Shown here: one piece after another, positions 11,589 to 21,858 of the stretch
Position numbering within the stretch: the stretch's first letter is position 1
How the letters are laid out: each line of letters begins with the position of its first letter
Assembly: GCA_963942565.1 (NCBI GenBank)
Contig: OZ012697.1
Coordinates: forward strand, 23,752,970 to 23,816,969
DNA: 64,000 nt
Reading direction: 5' to 3'
Source of the DNA: Maea johnstoni
Lineage: Eukaryota > Annelida > Polychaeta > Spionida > Magelonidae
Program-made: the position numbers and the translations under genes
The notes under the pieces: generated by a model
Databases searched by the model: none
The model's input: only the letters and a program-made list of their open reading frames with translations
What the model was told of the DNA's origin: nothing

Positions 11589-11874
11589 TTGGATTAAGAA
11601 AAGAATGGATATGTAACGAGAGACCATATACTATATGCCCTATAGTTACATGCTAGCCTCATGCCAGGACTAGCAGATAAGGCAGCAGCACGAGGTCACG
11701 TGGGAACAAGGACCAATCAGGGCTCCCGCATCGATTACATTACAGAGAAACCTTATCTCCACCACCTGCTGGGGGTGCCCAGAGCACCTATTAGCGACTA
11801 TTAATTGACACTGGTTGAGGCTAGCATGTTCAGGTTGACCGGCTGGTTTCAATTCCATGTGTTGGTCTTCTAAG
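11589..11874. mobile_element. MITE with CTTAGATGA-type ends, copy 2, nested in the LINE
   Basis: Flanked by an 8-bp duplication GTATTCCC (11581-11588 and 11875-11882), which interrupts the last codons of the LINE ORF2. It shares ACATTACAGAGAAACC and CATGTTCAGGTTGACC with the copy at 9500. An 8-bp duplication is typical of hAT elements, but the ends are too diverged to be sure. Confidence 0.7.
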
Positions 11875-12643
11875 GTATTCCCCACCTTTTTTGAAAAAGG
11901 TCATTTTTTTGTATTAAGCTAAACTTCAATTCTTCATGATTATATAATATCCTGGTTTGGTATTTGACAGAGAACAGATTTGGAACTTTACCATTGAGTT
12001 TTGCATTGAATATCACCTTTTTTGTGATTAAAATAACAACGTTGATCCAATAGGATTTTTGATTTTCTCCCAATATCATTTTTTGTTCATCAATCGTATA
12101 CTCTGTCAAACCCATTTCTGACAACCACAGTTCTACTTCTCTCCACAGATGTTGTGTTTTAGAACATGTGATAAGCATATGTTCTATAGAATACATCTCA
12201 TCATTGCAAATTTCACAGAGTGAAGAATCTTTTGACTTTATCTTATATAGTATATCATTAGTATAAAATCGTCTATGGAGAGTTCTAAATTGAATATATC
12301 TAAGATATACATCATCCACCAGGTTTATTTTTATAAAAGATTTTCTCATTGAGAAAGTTTCTTTTCTTGTTGTTAGTCTATCAGACCACTTTTCACATGC
12401 ATTTGCAATAATGTTTTCATTTTTCCCCATCAATTGTCTATATGTGCAAGACACCCCTTTTCTGTCCCTAGATAAAAGTACATTAAGATAGGAGTTGCAA
12501 GGGTAGACGGTTGATCCTTCAGCAATATCCATCCATCTTAAGTAGTTTGTTATTCTTAAACAAAAAGCTCCATATTCCAAAAAAATTGTTTTTATATTAT
12601 AAGTATTCTGAAAATCTATAAGGGACATAGAATCTCTGCGCAT
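11870..12643 (-). pseudogene. LINE ORF2 C-terminal region, fragment
   Basis: This frame corresponds to the ORF2 C-terminus after the RT. It contains VDDVYLRYIQFRTLHRRFYTND and the Cys/His motif CEICNDEMYSIEHMLITC, both matching the intact LINE in this window. It joins out of frame to the RT part at about 12650. The natural end of the protein is interrupted by the MITE at 11589-11874, so the last residues of the open frame come from MITE sequence. Confidence 0.8.
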
Positions 12644-13795
12644 AAAACGAAGAGATATGGGGATATTGGGTCCCCTTGCCGACAGCCCCTGGAGAGTAAT
12701 ATTTCATCAGAAAAATTGCCATTTTGTTCCACCTTGAAAAAACTTTTTTCTTTAAGTAGAGAAATCCACTTTGTTATTTCAGGGCCAAAATTGAAAAGTT
12801 TTAGACATTCATTAATAAAATTCCATTCAATTGTATCGAATGCCTTTGCATAGTCAACAATAATTAATAAACCTGGTATCTGTTCTAATTCAGCATAGGT
12901 AATGATGTCAAAAAGGAGTCTGGTATTTTCCCCAATAAAACGATTTGATATAAAAACCAGTTTGGTCATTATTATTTAATGTTTCTAATACTGTTTTCAG
13001 TCTTTCTGAGATCATGGCGGATAGGAATTTATATGTGCCATTTAAAAGTGTCAAAGGGCGCCAATTTTTTAATGAATTTCTTAATTTACCACTTTTTGGT
13101 ATACAAGTTATTGTGCCACTTATTATGTTAGAACTTAGTTCACCTTTTTTAAAAGATTCAGAATATGCGCGGTAAAGCCAAACAATTAATTCGTCTTTAA
13201 AGATCTTAAAAAATTCATTTGTACAACCATCCGGACCAGGTGCTTTGTTTAGCTTGCTTTTTTTGATCACACTTTCAAGTTCCTCCATAGAAAATGGTTC
13301 GTCCAATTTGTAACTCATTTCATGTGATAGTTTAGTAAGATTTGATAAATATTGCTCAAAGTAAGAATTTTCAATTTTAATAGTTTTCTTTGTTGAGAAA
13401 AGATTTTGATAGAAATCTATTTGAAGTTCCAAATTTTTTTTAGGATCAGTTATTTTTTGATCATTTTCGGTACTTAATTCCACTATGGTTTTATTTATGT
13501 AGTGTTTCTTCTCTAGGTTTAGAAAATATCTAGATGGTTTTTCCCATGTCGCCATGATCTCAGATCTAGACCTAACCTGATGACCCCTCATTCTTATTTC
13601 TCTGAGGCCTTCATACTGTTCTTGTTTTTCTGAGAGCCTGTTGTTTAAGGTTGTTATGGATGTAATAGACTCACATGCCTCAATTTGTAAGATAAGATTT
13701 TTTATGTCAATCTCTAAGGATTTTTCCTCATTCCGAGTCTCTCTTGCAATTCTCTTTGAGAAAGATATAATACAGCCTCTCAATTGACAAAGCAT
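12616..13795 (-). pseudogene. LINE ORF2 reverse-transcriptase N-terminal part, fragment
   Basis: Two overlapping frames together cover the region before and into the RT: KAPGPDGCTNEFFK, SLKNWRPLTLLN, IGENTRLLFD, VDYAKAFDTIEWNFI and CRQGDPISPYLF. A frameshift near 12940 separates IGENTRLL from the upstream part. The catalytic YADD box is absent because of an internal deletion. Non-functional remnant of an L1/Tx1-like LINE. Confidence 0.85.
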
Positions 13796-14454
13796 AGTAT
13801 CTAGGAAGAGTGAATCCTAAACATGAGAGATGTTTCAGAAACATCGCGGTTTACTAGATATGTCTGGCAGAAATCATCAATAAAGTCAGAGATATATAAG
13901 AAACATCTCTCAATTAAGTGATATCACTCGTGATATCACTTAATTGAGAGATGTTTCCTAACATATACATGTTTAAGTGATATCACAGAACAATTGAGTG
14001 ATATCACCTAATTGTGAGATGTTTCTTAAACATGTACATGTTTCCGAAACATCACTCATTTACGTGATATCACTCACATTTAGGTGATATCACATAATTC
14101 AGAGATGTTTAGGAAATATCTCTGAATTATGTGATATCGTGCTATCACCAAAATGAATTAGGTGATATCTCTCGAAGTCAGAGATGTTTCGTAAACATCT
14201 CAGATGTTTCAGAACTATGTGGTTTTGACACGCCAGGCGGACCTGACGCCATTGTGCCAAAACTATATTTGAGAGATATACATTAAATAAGAGAGATGTT
14301 TGCGAAACATCTTTCAATTAGGTGATATCACTTCAAAAATTAAGAGATATCTTGTAAACATGTAAGATGTTCGTGAAATATTGTGATGTTTCCTAAACAT
14401 CTCACATGTTTCAGAAACATGTGGTTTTGGCACACTGGGCGTTCCATAGACTCC

Positions 14455-15262
14455 CCAACAATATTTTTTTAAATTATTAAATATGACCTTGGATAATCTA
14501 CATCTAAGATATGACGACCTCATCTATATTGTTCTTTTGTATTTTTGACCCCACCTACAATAAGTTTGAGTTTTTAAAGGAACCCCATCAATTTTTATTT
14601 AAATAAAATAGCCCCATATACATGTTCATCCTTTCAATAAATGTAATTGCCATTTGCCTGCGTTCACCCTATGAGCAAGATGTGAATTTTGGATGACACT
14701 GTTTTTGAAAGGGGAGATTTGCGTATCTGTCAACTCTACTGATCTGAGCAGTACACTCTCGATTTCAGACCCACAAGTTGGTGTCTTCTGATAGAGCACC
14801 TCATTTGAAGAAATCTACTGATTAGCTACTTATTTGTTGAATTTCAAGAATCCTCGATGCGTTTCCCAGCATTTCAGTCTGCTCTCCTATGTGCAGTGTA
14901 CCTCACCTAACCCAATTACTGTGTGTAGCAATTGATTCTTATCAGTTATTGATAGCCTAACCCCTTACTGATTGGAATTTTTCAGGCAGCAATGTAATGT
15001 TCGATGGGATTAAGGGGCTAGCATCTCAAGAAAAACCTACAATGACTGACAAGGAAAATTCACCACCTTGTAAACAAAATGCAGGTATCTGTGCAATTTC
15101 AATGACAAAATGGCTAGAGAATATTCTGAAATTAGGAGCAAAAGGGTGATACTGGTGTTATACTTAGATTATTGTAAACCTCAGTGCCAGAGTTAGCCAA
15201 ATCACATAAATTACTTTCAGTCTTTAAACAAAATGATTTTCTAGCCAATTGCCAATAAGTTC
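14455..15262. other. Intergenic, no gene seen
   Basis: No exon, long ORF or clear repeat boundary is recognisable in this stretch. Confidence 0.35.
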
Positions 15263-15592
15263 CAGGTCCGACATTGAGGGCTGCCTTACTGCCCCGGGCA
15301 GGTAAAAAAAATCAGAGTGTGTCTGCCCTACATGGCAGGTAAGATTTCATCATGTAAATTCAAAGATACTATAACAAAATGGAAATCCAATATTTTTTCA
15401 ACAGTACAGATGAAGCTATAGCAGGAAAACAGTTGATTGGTACAAGTATAGTACATAATAGAAAAGTCGATTTCATGTTCATTCAATCACACCTTTTGTG
15501 GGGCAGGTCAGAATTGTGATGGGCATGTAGAAAATTAAAGTTTACCTGCCCTACTTGGTAAGTGCCTTCAAACGTTAATGTTGAGCCCTGAC
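15263..15592. mobile_element. TIR repeat with TCCGACATT/GTTGAGCCC ends
   Basis: The left end reads GGTCCGACATTGAGGGCTGCC and the right end TTAATGTTGAGCCCTGA. Internal GCAGGTAA and CTGCCCTAC words recur. It belongs with the small copy at 52893-52999 (GGGCTCGACGTTAAG...AATGTCGAGCCC). Confidence 0.5.
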
Positions 15593-15769
15593 TCCATAAT
15601 ATGCTGAACATAGAAGTATTTGACCTTGAAAGATCACATAATGTAAGTGTTGTTGAATATAATATTGTCAGTGCCAAAGCTATCTCTATGTGTTTTTGAT
15701 AACTGAATATATCATCATGCAGCAATTGTGATCTGCTACTTAAAATTCAAGTTATTCTACAGGTGAACT

Positions 15770-15936
15770 TGGATATGACAAATCACTGTACGACGGATTT
15801 TTACATATGACGGATGATATGCTTGGTCCCAGTCCGATGCATATCAAGTATTCGTCATATGTATGTACGACAGATTTTGCATATGACGGACCAAATTTCC
15901 TGGTCTCATTGAGTCCGTCATATCCAAGTTCACATG
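15770..15936. mobile_element. Mariner-like palindromic MITE, copy 1
   Basis: The left end CAGGTGAACTTGGATATGAC and its inverse at the right end are flanked by TA on both sides (15768-15769 and 15937-15938). The element is nearly a full palindrome of about 167 bp. TA duplications indicate the Tc1/mariner superfamily. Other copies are at 41445, 43480 and 62681. Confidence 0.8.
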
Positions 15937-15938
15937 TA

Positions 15939-16482
15939 TTAACATGTTTGTATGATTATCAATATAATGGCCTACTCCTAAGCTAAACTACATGTACCAT
16001 CCTGACACCTGGGCCCGATATTATAAAGGAAGTTTAAATTCGGCATGGATTAGCCGTCCAGCAGGTTTGTTCACCCACTTGGGAAGGTTAAAAGAAAATG
16101 GGTTGCATGAAAGGTAGGTGAACAATACCGGGGCAGCTAACTCCAACCCTCACTCCGACTGGTTTGGCAAGGTGCAGGGAGATGGGTTGCTTATTTTTAG
16201 CCACATGCAGGTTCTCAAACAATAAAGGAGGTAGTCTCTCTGGACAAACAGCTGACGCAATGGGCAGCTCTGCCAGTACTATACACTGCGCCACAGAGTG
16301 GACTAGCCCCTCCTAGAAAAAGATATTTAGCGTGTGTTTTGACGTGAATCATATGTTATATATGTGAACTCGCGCCTGGTTTTGCACAAAGTGCAAAAGG
16401 GACATGTGCTATTGTTGGAAGCATTGAACAACACGTTACAGTTATATTCTGTCATTACTGTATCAAATTTCAGAGGTGTGGT
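15939..16482. other. Intergenic, no gene seen
   Basis: The sequence GATATTATAAAGG near 16017 resembles the right end of a repeat near 24580 (TTTATAATATCAGGCCC). Nothing else is recognisable. Confidence 0.3.
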
Positions 16483-16753
16483 CTTAGATAAATAAAAACA
16501 AGTGGATATGAAACCAGCCGGTCAACCTGAACAGGCTAGCCTCAACCACTAGCCCAAAAGTTGTGCTCTGCGCATGCTCAGATGATGCTGGCGCACACGT
16601 TTCTCTGTAATGTAAATGATGCCTGAGTCCCGATTGGTCCTCGTGAACTCACGCTGATTGCCAGATCAGAAACCCCTTCCGCGTCCAGCTCTTCACTACA
16701 ACGCATATAGTAGTTGGTCTCTCGCTACATATCCATTCTCTTCTTCATCTAAG
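16483..16753. mobile_element. MITE with CTTAGAT/ATCTAAG ends, copy 3 (inverted)
   Basis: Starts CTTAGATAAA and ends TTCATCTAAG. It contains GGTCAACCTGAACAGGCTAGC near its left end, so it lies in the opposite orientation to the copies at 9500 and 11589. No clear target duplication is seen. Confidence 0.65.
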
Positions 16754-16805
16754 AATTTATAGAGTATGAATTGCCGCATGTCTGACACCTATTATTGTAT
16801 AATCA

Positions 16806-17282
16806 TTTCCTTAGATCTCTTATTATTTATGTTGTATCTGTGGTGTTTTATCATGCTGATACAGTCAATAAACTTCATACATACATTTACCAATCAGCAT
16901 TAGCAGAATAGGTGAAAACAGATTAATCTTTGTTTGGGAAGAATTTTCTAGTCTAGTATCATCCTAAGTAATTTAGGTGGTACACATTAAGCTCAATTTC
17001 TCATGAACAAGTTATGTTAACTAATCCATTGTTTTATTCTAATTTTCATGTCTGAAACAAGTGTTATCTTAGAAATGTTCATTTTAACTAACATGAGGTA
17101 TATTTTGAAGTTACCACCTATGTAAGTTCAGATCTCTATATTGTTGTGATTCTTGTGATTGTTTTGATAAGATCATTGTATTTTCATAATTTAGAGCATT
17201 CAAGCAGAAGCCTGCACTAAAATGGTACTTATTTTATTATATTCTTCATTTTACTTATGTATTTAAAGAGTTAACATTTGTT
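16806..17282 (+). repeat. 477-bp perfect direct repeat, left copy, next to the LINE 3' end
   Basis: Identical base for base, as far as I can compare, to 23716-24192. The two copies abut the two ends of the LINE at 17283-23715. The boundary at 17282/17283 is where the LINE A-tail starts. The simplest reading is a target-site duplication of unusual length. Confidence 0.9.
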
Positions 17283-17462
17283 TTTTATATTTCAAATCAT
17301 ATTTATTCAAAAAGCATGTGACGTCATAAGACATCATAATAAGAACAGTACAGAATGTCATGTTGGTAATAAATACCAGTTTGAAGTGAAGTAGAATAAC
17401 AATGTTTGTGAAAGAGTACATACTTGAGTTCTTAGATGTAAGTTGGATTTGTTACAAAGCGT

Positions 17463-20400
17463 TTAGTTTTTATTGTAATATCTTCTTAATAAAGACCATT
17501 TCCTTGCAAATAAGTGTTCTTTGTTTTCAATTTTGTATTTGTATTCATCATGTAGATAAGATTGTCTTACATAGGCCTTTAGACGAGGCAGAGAAGGTGG
17601 TTTTTCATCCAGTTTACTGAGAAAAATGGTTTTTTTTATATTTAGGATGATAATGTTTATCTGACCTGAATTTTCTAGGTCTCCCAAAATTTTTCTGTCA
17701 TTGGTAAGAGTGTAGTTTACCATGCCTAGTGATCTAATCCACCTCTCCGCCTCTGTCCACAGACTCTGTGCACATTGACATTCTATCAGCATATGGAAGT
17801 TGCTATCTTTTGATACTTTACACATTGAACAAATATTACTGTCTTTTAGTTTAATCTTTTCTAATATGTCATTAGTGAAAAATCGGTAATGTAAGGTTCT
17901 AAACTGAATATATCTTAAATAAATGTCATCTACAAGTGAATGAGTAACAGTAAATGATCTTGTAACATCATGAATTGAAAAAGTAAAATCGCCCTTTTCG
18001 TGCCATTTTTGGCACAGGTTGATTATAATGTTTTTATCACTCGGATGCATAGATTTATATAGATTTGAAACGCCCTTGGAGTCTCGATGTAAAATGTTGT
18101 TCAGTATGCTATTAACTGGACGCACTGGTGGAGTATTTGGAATGTCATTATTATCTAAATAATACTTTAAAGTTTTGATAAAACCACCATATTCCAAAAA
18201 ATTTGTTTTAATGTTATAAGTTAACTGAAAATCTTCAAGTGATAAAAAGGTACAATCATTACACAATAAATCAGCAATAATGGATATTCCTTTATCTAAC
18301 CAGCCAGGTTTTATTGGAAATCTAAGGGTATCATTATACCATAATGGAGTAAGTAGGATATTGCTAATCTCACATACCACATTACTGCGCCATAATCTTT
18401 TAAGGCTCAATAAAACATCTCTCCAAAATGGCACTTGAGCGATTTCAATCTCTCTTATTGTGAAGTCAATACCATATTTGTAGATGTCATGAAAGTCTGT
18501 GAGATCAACATATATCCTCCATTTTCCCTTTGATTTCAAATACCGTTTTAACCAGCCCAGTTTAAGGGCTTGATCAAATAAAGCTAAATTATGGAGCTTT
18601 AAACCTCCATTGTAAATTTCGGCTTCAAGAATTTTTTTGCTGAACTTGGCTGGTTTTTTATTCCAAATAAAAGCAAGAAAAAGATTATCTATAGTTTTCA
18701 AAATATCAGGCTCAGGGCTAGGCAGGGACAGGAGGATGTGGGTGATTTTAGAAAGTAAAAGAGATTTTACTATGGCAACTTTCCCATATGGAGTTAGGAG
18801 TCTGCTGCTCCATGTTCTTATTAGTTTTTTAATGTCATTAATTTTTGATTCAATATTAATTCTTGTTGTTTCCTTTAAGAATTTTACGTCATATTGAATC
18901 CCAAGGACAACAAAAGTGTGTGTCCATTCTAGACCAAAATTGCCTTCCCATTGTATCCGCCTGTCCCGTAAAGCCCCGATCTTAACCACCTTGGTTTTAT
19001 CTTTGTTAATCCCTAAGCCTGACATTCTATTAAACCATCTCAGTATGTCAATGACCATTTCCAAAGAGTTTTTGTCACCATTCAATAAGAGAGTGGTGTC
19101 ATCGGCATACTGAGATAGCTTAATTTCAGTATCACCAATTGTAATACCTTTAACATCTTTACACTCACGTATAACGTGTGATAGTACCTCTGCACAGATG
19201 ACGAACAAGTAAGGAGATATGGGGTCACCCTGTCTACAGCCTCTTGTGAGGTGAATTTTTTCTGACAAGTGGCCATTCTGTTCAACCCGAGAAAAAGAGG
19301 AAAATTGCAATAGTTTGACAGATTCTTTAATAAAGTCACCAAAACCAAAAATATCTAGGCAGTAATTAATAAAATTCCATTCGATTGTGTCGAATGCTTT
19401 GGCGTAATCTATTATAACAAGCATCCCAGGTATGTTATTATCTTCACAATAACATAGGGTGTCAAAAAGTAGTCTTGAGTTTTCTCCAATGAAGCGTTCG
19501 GATATAAAACCGGTCTGATCCGGGTTAATAATTTGTTTCAAAGTGTCTTTTATTCTTTTTGATAATATAGAAGAAAAAAATTTATATACAGAGTTAAGCA
19601 TAGTTAATGGCCTCCAATTTTTCAACGAGTTTCGCTCTTTTCCTGTTTTAGGAATGCATGTTATTATTCCTTCCAAGATTGTATCTGGTAACCTTTTAAG
19701 ATGAATAGATTCTTTGTAGAGTTTTAAAATCCAGTGTTTTAATTCATCTATAAAAACTTTAAAAAACTCGTTGGAGAATCCGTCCGGCCCTGGGGCTTTG
19801 TTGTTTTTGCTCGTTTTAATAATTTCTTCAAGTTCCTCGAGAGAGATTTCTTGTTCTAAGGAAAGTTTGGAGGTGTTGGATATTGAAGGCAGGTTATCAA
19901 GCAAATGCATATATCTAGTATTATCTTTAATATTTGTATTTTTAGTGCTGAATAAGTCTCTATAAAATAAAGCTTGTTCCTTAAGAATTTTTTTAGGATC
20001 ATTAATTATTTTTTTATTGTTATCAATTAGTTCAGTTATATTTTTATTTAAGTAGTTTTTTTTTTCTAGATTTAAAAAATATTTAGAGGGTTTTTCCCAT
20101 TCTTTATAGTGCTGATATCTTGAACGAATTTGATGGCCTTTAAGTCTATTGTTTCTTAATTCTTCAAGTTTAATATTAAGTTCTTCTAACTTATTTATCT
20201 CAGAGTTTGTATTATTTTTATCTATCTTATTCTCTAGATCAGTTATTTTAGCAATAAGTTTATTTTCTTCATCTTTTAAAATTCTTGATTGTCTTTTAGA
20301 AAATTTTATGGTCTCTCCCCTAATCTGACAGAAAAGAGTATTAATAAATAGATGTATTGGTATTGTTATTTCCATATTTAGTCCATTGTCTTGTTTAACA

Positions 20401-21260
20401 AATTCCTCTGTATATTCTGGTAGGGCATAAGTTAATTTAGCTAGATTTATTGTTTTTTTAATTATTTCTATATATTCTTGAGATTGTAAAAGTTTATTAT
20501 TAAATTTCCAGTAGCCTCTGCCTCTTGAGTTTAAGCTTATTTTAATGTTTAGTTTAATTATGTTATGATCGCTTCGATATGCGTTACAGATTTCTGACTT
20601 AGGTGCAAATGCCATTATATTATCTGAAATTAGGAAATAATCTAGACGTGATCTTTTAAAGGGTTTTTTACTACCCCAAGTGAACCTTCTGCTATCTTTA
20701 TGTTGTGTTCTCCATATATCTATATAATCATTAATTTTGATGTAGTTATTTATAGCATTTCTTGAACCTAAATTTCTTTGCATATTATAATTATAGGAAT
20801 CTATATTATTTAATGTGGTGTTCCAATCACCACATAGTATGACATGATCTATGTTATATTCATCTATTTTGGTGAATAATTTTTTATACCATGAAGGGTC
20901 ATCTTTATTTGGGCCATATATGTTAGCAATTAAAATAGGTGCTAGGTCTATTATTTCTATTATGATTAAAATAAACCTGCCTTCTTTATCATGATATTCC
21001 TGAATGACTTCTCTCTCGAATGTATTGTTTAAAATTATCGCCACCCCTTTTGAGTTTGTGGAACTATTACTCAAAAAAAAATCAACATTCCATTCAAGGG
21101 TGATAGTGTGTAAGTCTGAGGCAACTAGATGGGTCTCTTGCAAGCAGATTATATCTGCATTCATGTTTTTGTAATATAACCACATATCTCCCCTCTTGTT
21201 CGCATCTCGCAGCCCCCTAACATTGGAGGATAATATAGATAAGTATTTGCCATCACTCAT
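17463..21260 (-). CDS. LINE ORF2: AP endonuclease and reverse transcriptase, 1265 aa
   Basis: The enzyme nicks target DNA and reverse-transcribes the LINE RNA onto the nick. The N-terminal endonuclease (about residues 1-235) shows LSSNVRGLRD, CLQETH, ANIYGP, LCGDWN, RLDYFLIS and SDH, in the order of APE-type LINE endonucleases. The RT (about 480-760) shows APGPDG near 490, KNWRPLTMLN, DYAKAFDTIEWNFI near 615, GCRQGDPISPYLF and the catalytic YADD at 718-721. A C-terminal Cys/His motif CSMCKVSKDSNFHMLIEC lies near 1143. Motif details place it with the L1/Tx1 group. The frame has no stop or shift, which is consistent with an active or recently active copy. The start follows ORF1 by 600 bp, so translation of ORF2 would need reinitiation or internal entry. 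Confidence 0.93.
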   Translation of the reverse strand: MSDGKYLSILSSNVRGLRDANKRGDMWLYYKNMNADIICLQETHLVASDLHTITLEWNVDFFLSNSSTNSKGVAIILNNTFEREVIQEYHDKEGRFILIIIEIIDLAPILIANIYGPNKDDPSWYKKLFTKIDEYNIDHVILCGDWNTTLNNIDSYNYNMQRNLGSRNAINNYIKINDYIDIWRTQHKDSRRFTWGSKKPFKRSRLDYFLISDNIMAFAPKSEICNAYRSDHNIIKLNIKISLNSRGRGYWKFNNKLLQSQEYIEIIKKTINLAKLTYALPEYTEEFVKQDNGLNMEITIPIHLFINTLFCQIRGETIKFSKRQSRILKDEENKLIAKITDLENKIDKNNTNSEINKLEELNIKLEELRNNRLKGHQIRSRYQHYKEWEKPSKYFLNLEKKNYLNKNITELIDNNKKIINDPKKILKEQALFYRDLFSTKNTNIKDNTRYMHLLDNLPSISNTSKLSLEQEISLEELEEIIKTSKNNKAPGPDGFSNEFFKVFIDELKHWILKLYKESIHLKRLPDTILEGIITCIPKTGKERNSLKNWRPLTMLNSVYKFFSSILSKRIKDTLKQIINPDQTGFISERFIGENSRLLFDTLCYCEDNNIPGMLVIIDYAKAFDTIEWNFINYCLDIFGFGDFIKESVKLLQFSSFSRVEQNGHLSEKIHLTRGCRQGDPISPYLFVICAEVLSHVIRECKDVKGITIGDTEIKLSQYADDTTLLLNGDKNSLEMVIDILRWFNRMSGLGINKDKTKVVKIGALRDRRIQWEGNFGLEWTHTFVVLGIQYDVKFLKETTRINIESKINDIKKLIRTWSSRLLTPYGKVAIVKSLLLSKITHILLSLPSPEPDILKTIDNLFLAFIWNKKPAKFSKKILEAEIYNGGLKLHNLALFDQALKLGWLKRYLKSKGKWRIYVDLTDFHDIYKYGIDFTIREIEIAQVPFWRDVLLSLKRLWRSNVVCEISNILLTPLWYNDTLRFPIKPGWLDKGISIIADLLCNDCTFLSLEDFQLTYNIKTNFLEYGGFIKTLKYYLDNNDIPNTPPVRPVNSILNNILHRDSKGVSNLYKSMHPSDKNIIINLCQKWHEKGDFTFSIHDVTRSFTVTHSLVDDIYLRYIQFRTLHYRFFTNDILEKIKLKDSNICSMCKVSKDSNFHMLIECQCAQSLWTEAERWIRSLGMVNYTLTNDRKILGDLENSGQINIIILNIKKTIFLSKLDEKPPSLPRLKAYVRQSYLHDEYKYKIENKEHLFARKWSLLRRYYNKN

Positions 21261-21858
21261 CTAGAGTTGGGCAAGCATTAATACAGACACAACTGTAGCT
21301 GTCTTTGAATAAATTATTATAAATATAATGGCACACATGGCAACAAAACATGAATAAACAAAATGGAATATACAACATATATACAAAAGCGCTCTCTGCA
21401 CCAGAACTTATGGTGATGGGGTGAGAGCTTATACAGAGAAATATGAGTTTGACTGTCAAATACCCTTAACTTTAAATTAAAAGAAATAAGAAATGAGTGT
21501 ATTGCTTAGCCTAGCTGCCCGCTAGGTACAATAAGAGTTTTTAACTCTGTAACAAGACAAGAAATAAAATAAGGACATAGTACACCATACTAGTCCATTG
21601 TAATTTGGATATATTTTTCAAAACATTCCAAACAATTACAGTTTTGTTTTTTGTTTTTTTTTTATTTAAAACACTTATTATATATAAGAATAACTGTGAT
21701 TGACAGTAAACACTTGGGTAACCCTACAGTATTTATCATATACCAGATATGAAGGTAGGAGTGTGTTTGTTTTGCACAAAGAATTTCGCTCCTTATTATC
21801 TAACCCTGAGTCTTGATTAGTTCAAGATGAGATTGGTTAGAAGCATCCGGGTTTTTGT
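21261..21858 (-). other. LINE inter-ORF spacer
   Basis: About 600 bp between the ORF1 stop and the ORF2 start, AT-rich, with no long frame in the element sense. It is unusually long for a LINE spacer and could hold a signal for ORF2 translation, but nothing specific is visible. Confidence 0.5.

Larger units (their letters stand above)
11311..13814 (-). mobile_element. L1/Tx1-like LINE, 5'-truncated and internally deleted
   Basis: Bounded by a 9-bp duplication TCCTAAACA (11302-11310 and 13815-13823), with an A-rich 3' tail at its low-coordinate end (AAAATAAAAAAAA on the minus strand). It lies inside the foldback element. It encodes an ORF2-type protein closely related in order and motifs to the intact LINE at 17283-23715. 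The endonuclease is absent. The RT segment between the QGDPISPYLF motif and the C-terminal region, including the YADD box, is missing. A MITE sits in the last codons of ORF2. Confidence 0.85.
11170..14454. mobile_element. Foldback-type element, palindrome-rich, with nested insertions
   Basis: The left end GCCCAGTGTGCCAAAACC (about 11184) is matched in inverse at the right end (GGTTTTGGCACACTGGGC, about 14423-14440), and the match continues inward through CACATGTTTCTGAAACATG. The interior is a dense series of short palindromes: GATGTTTC-GAAACATC, CATGTTTCCTAAACATG and TGATATCA. A further inner copy of the end motif lies at 14220-14270. Without the LINE inserted at 11311-13814 the element is about 780 bp. 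No ORF of its own is seen. This is the structure of a foldback or large MITE element, and its transposase family is unknown. Confidence 0.7.
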
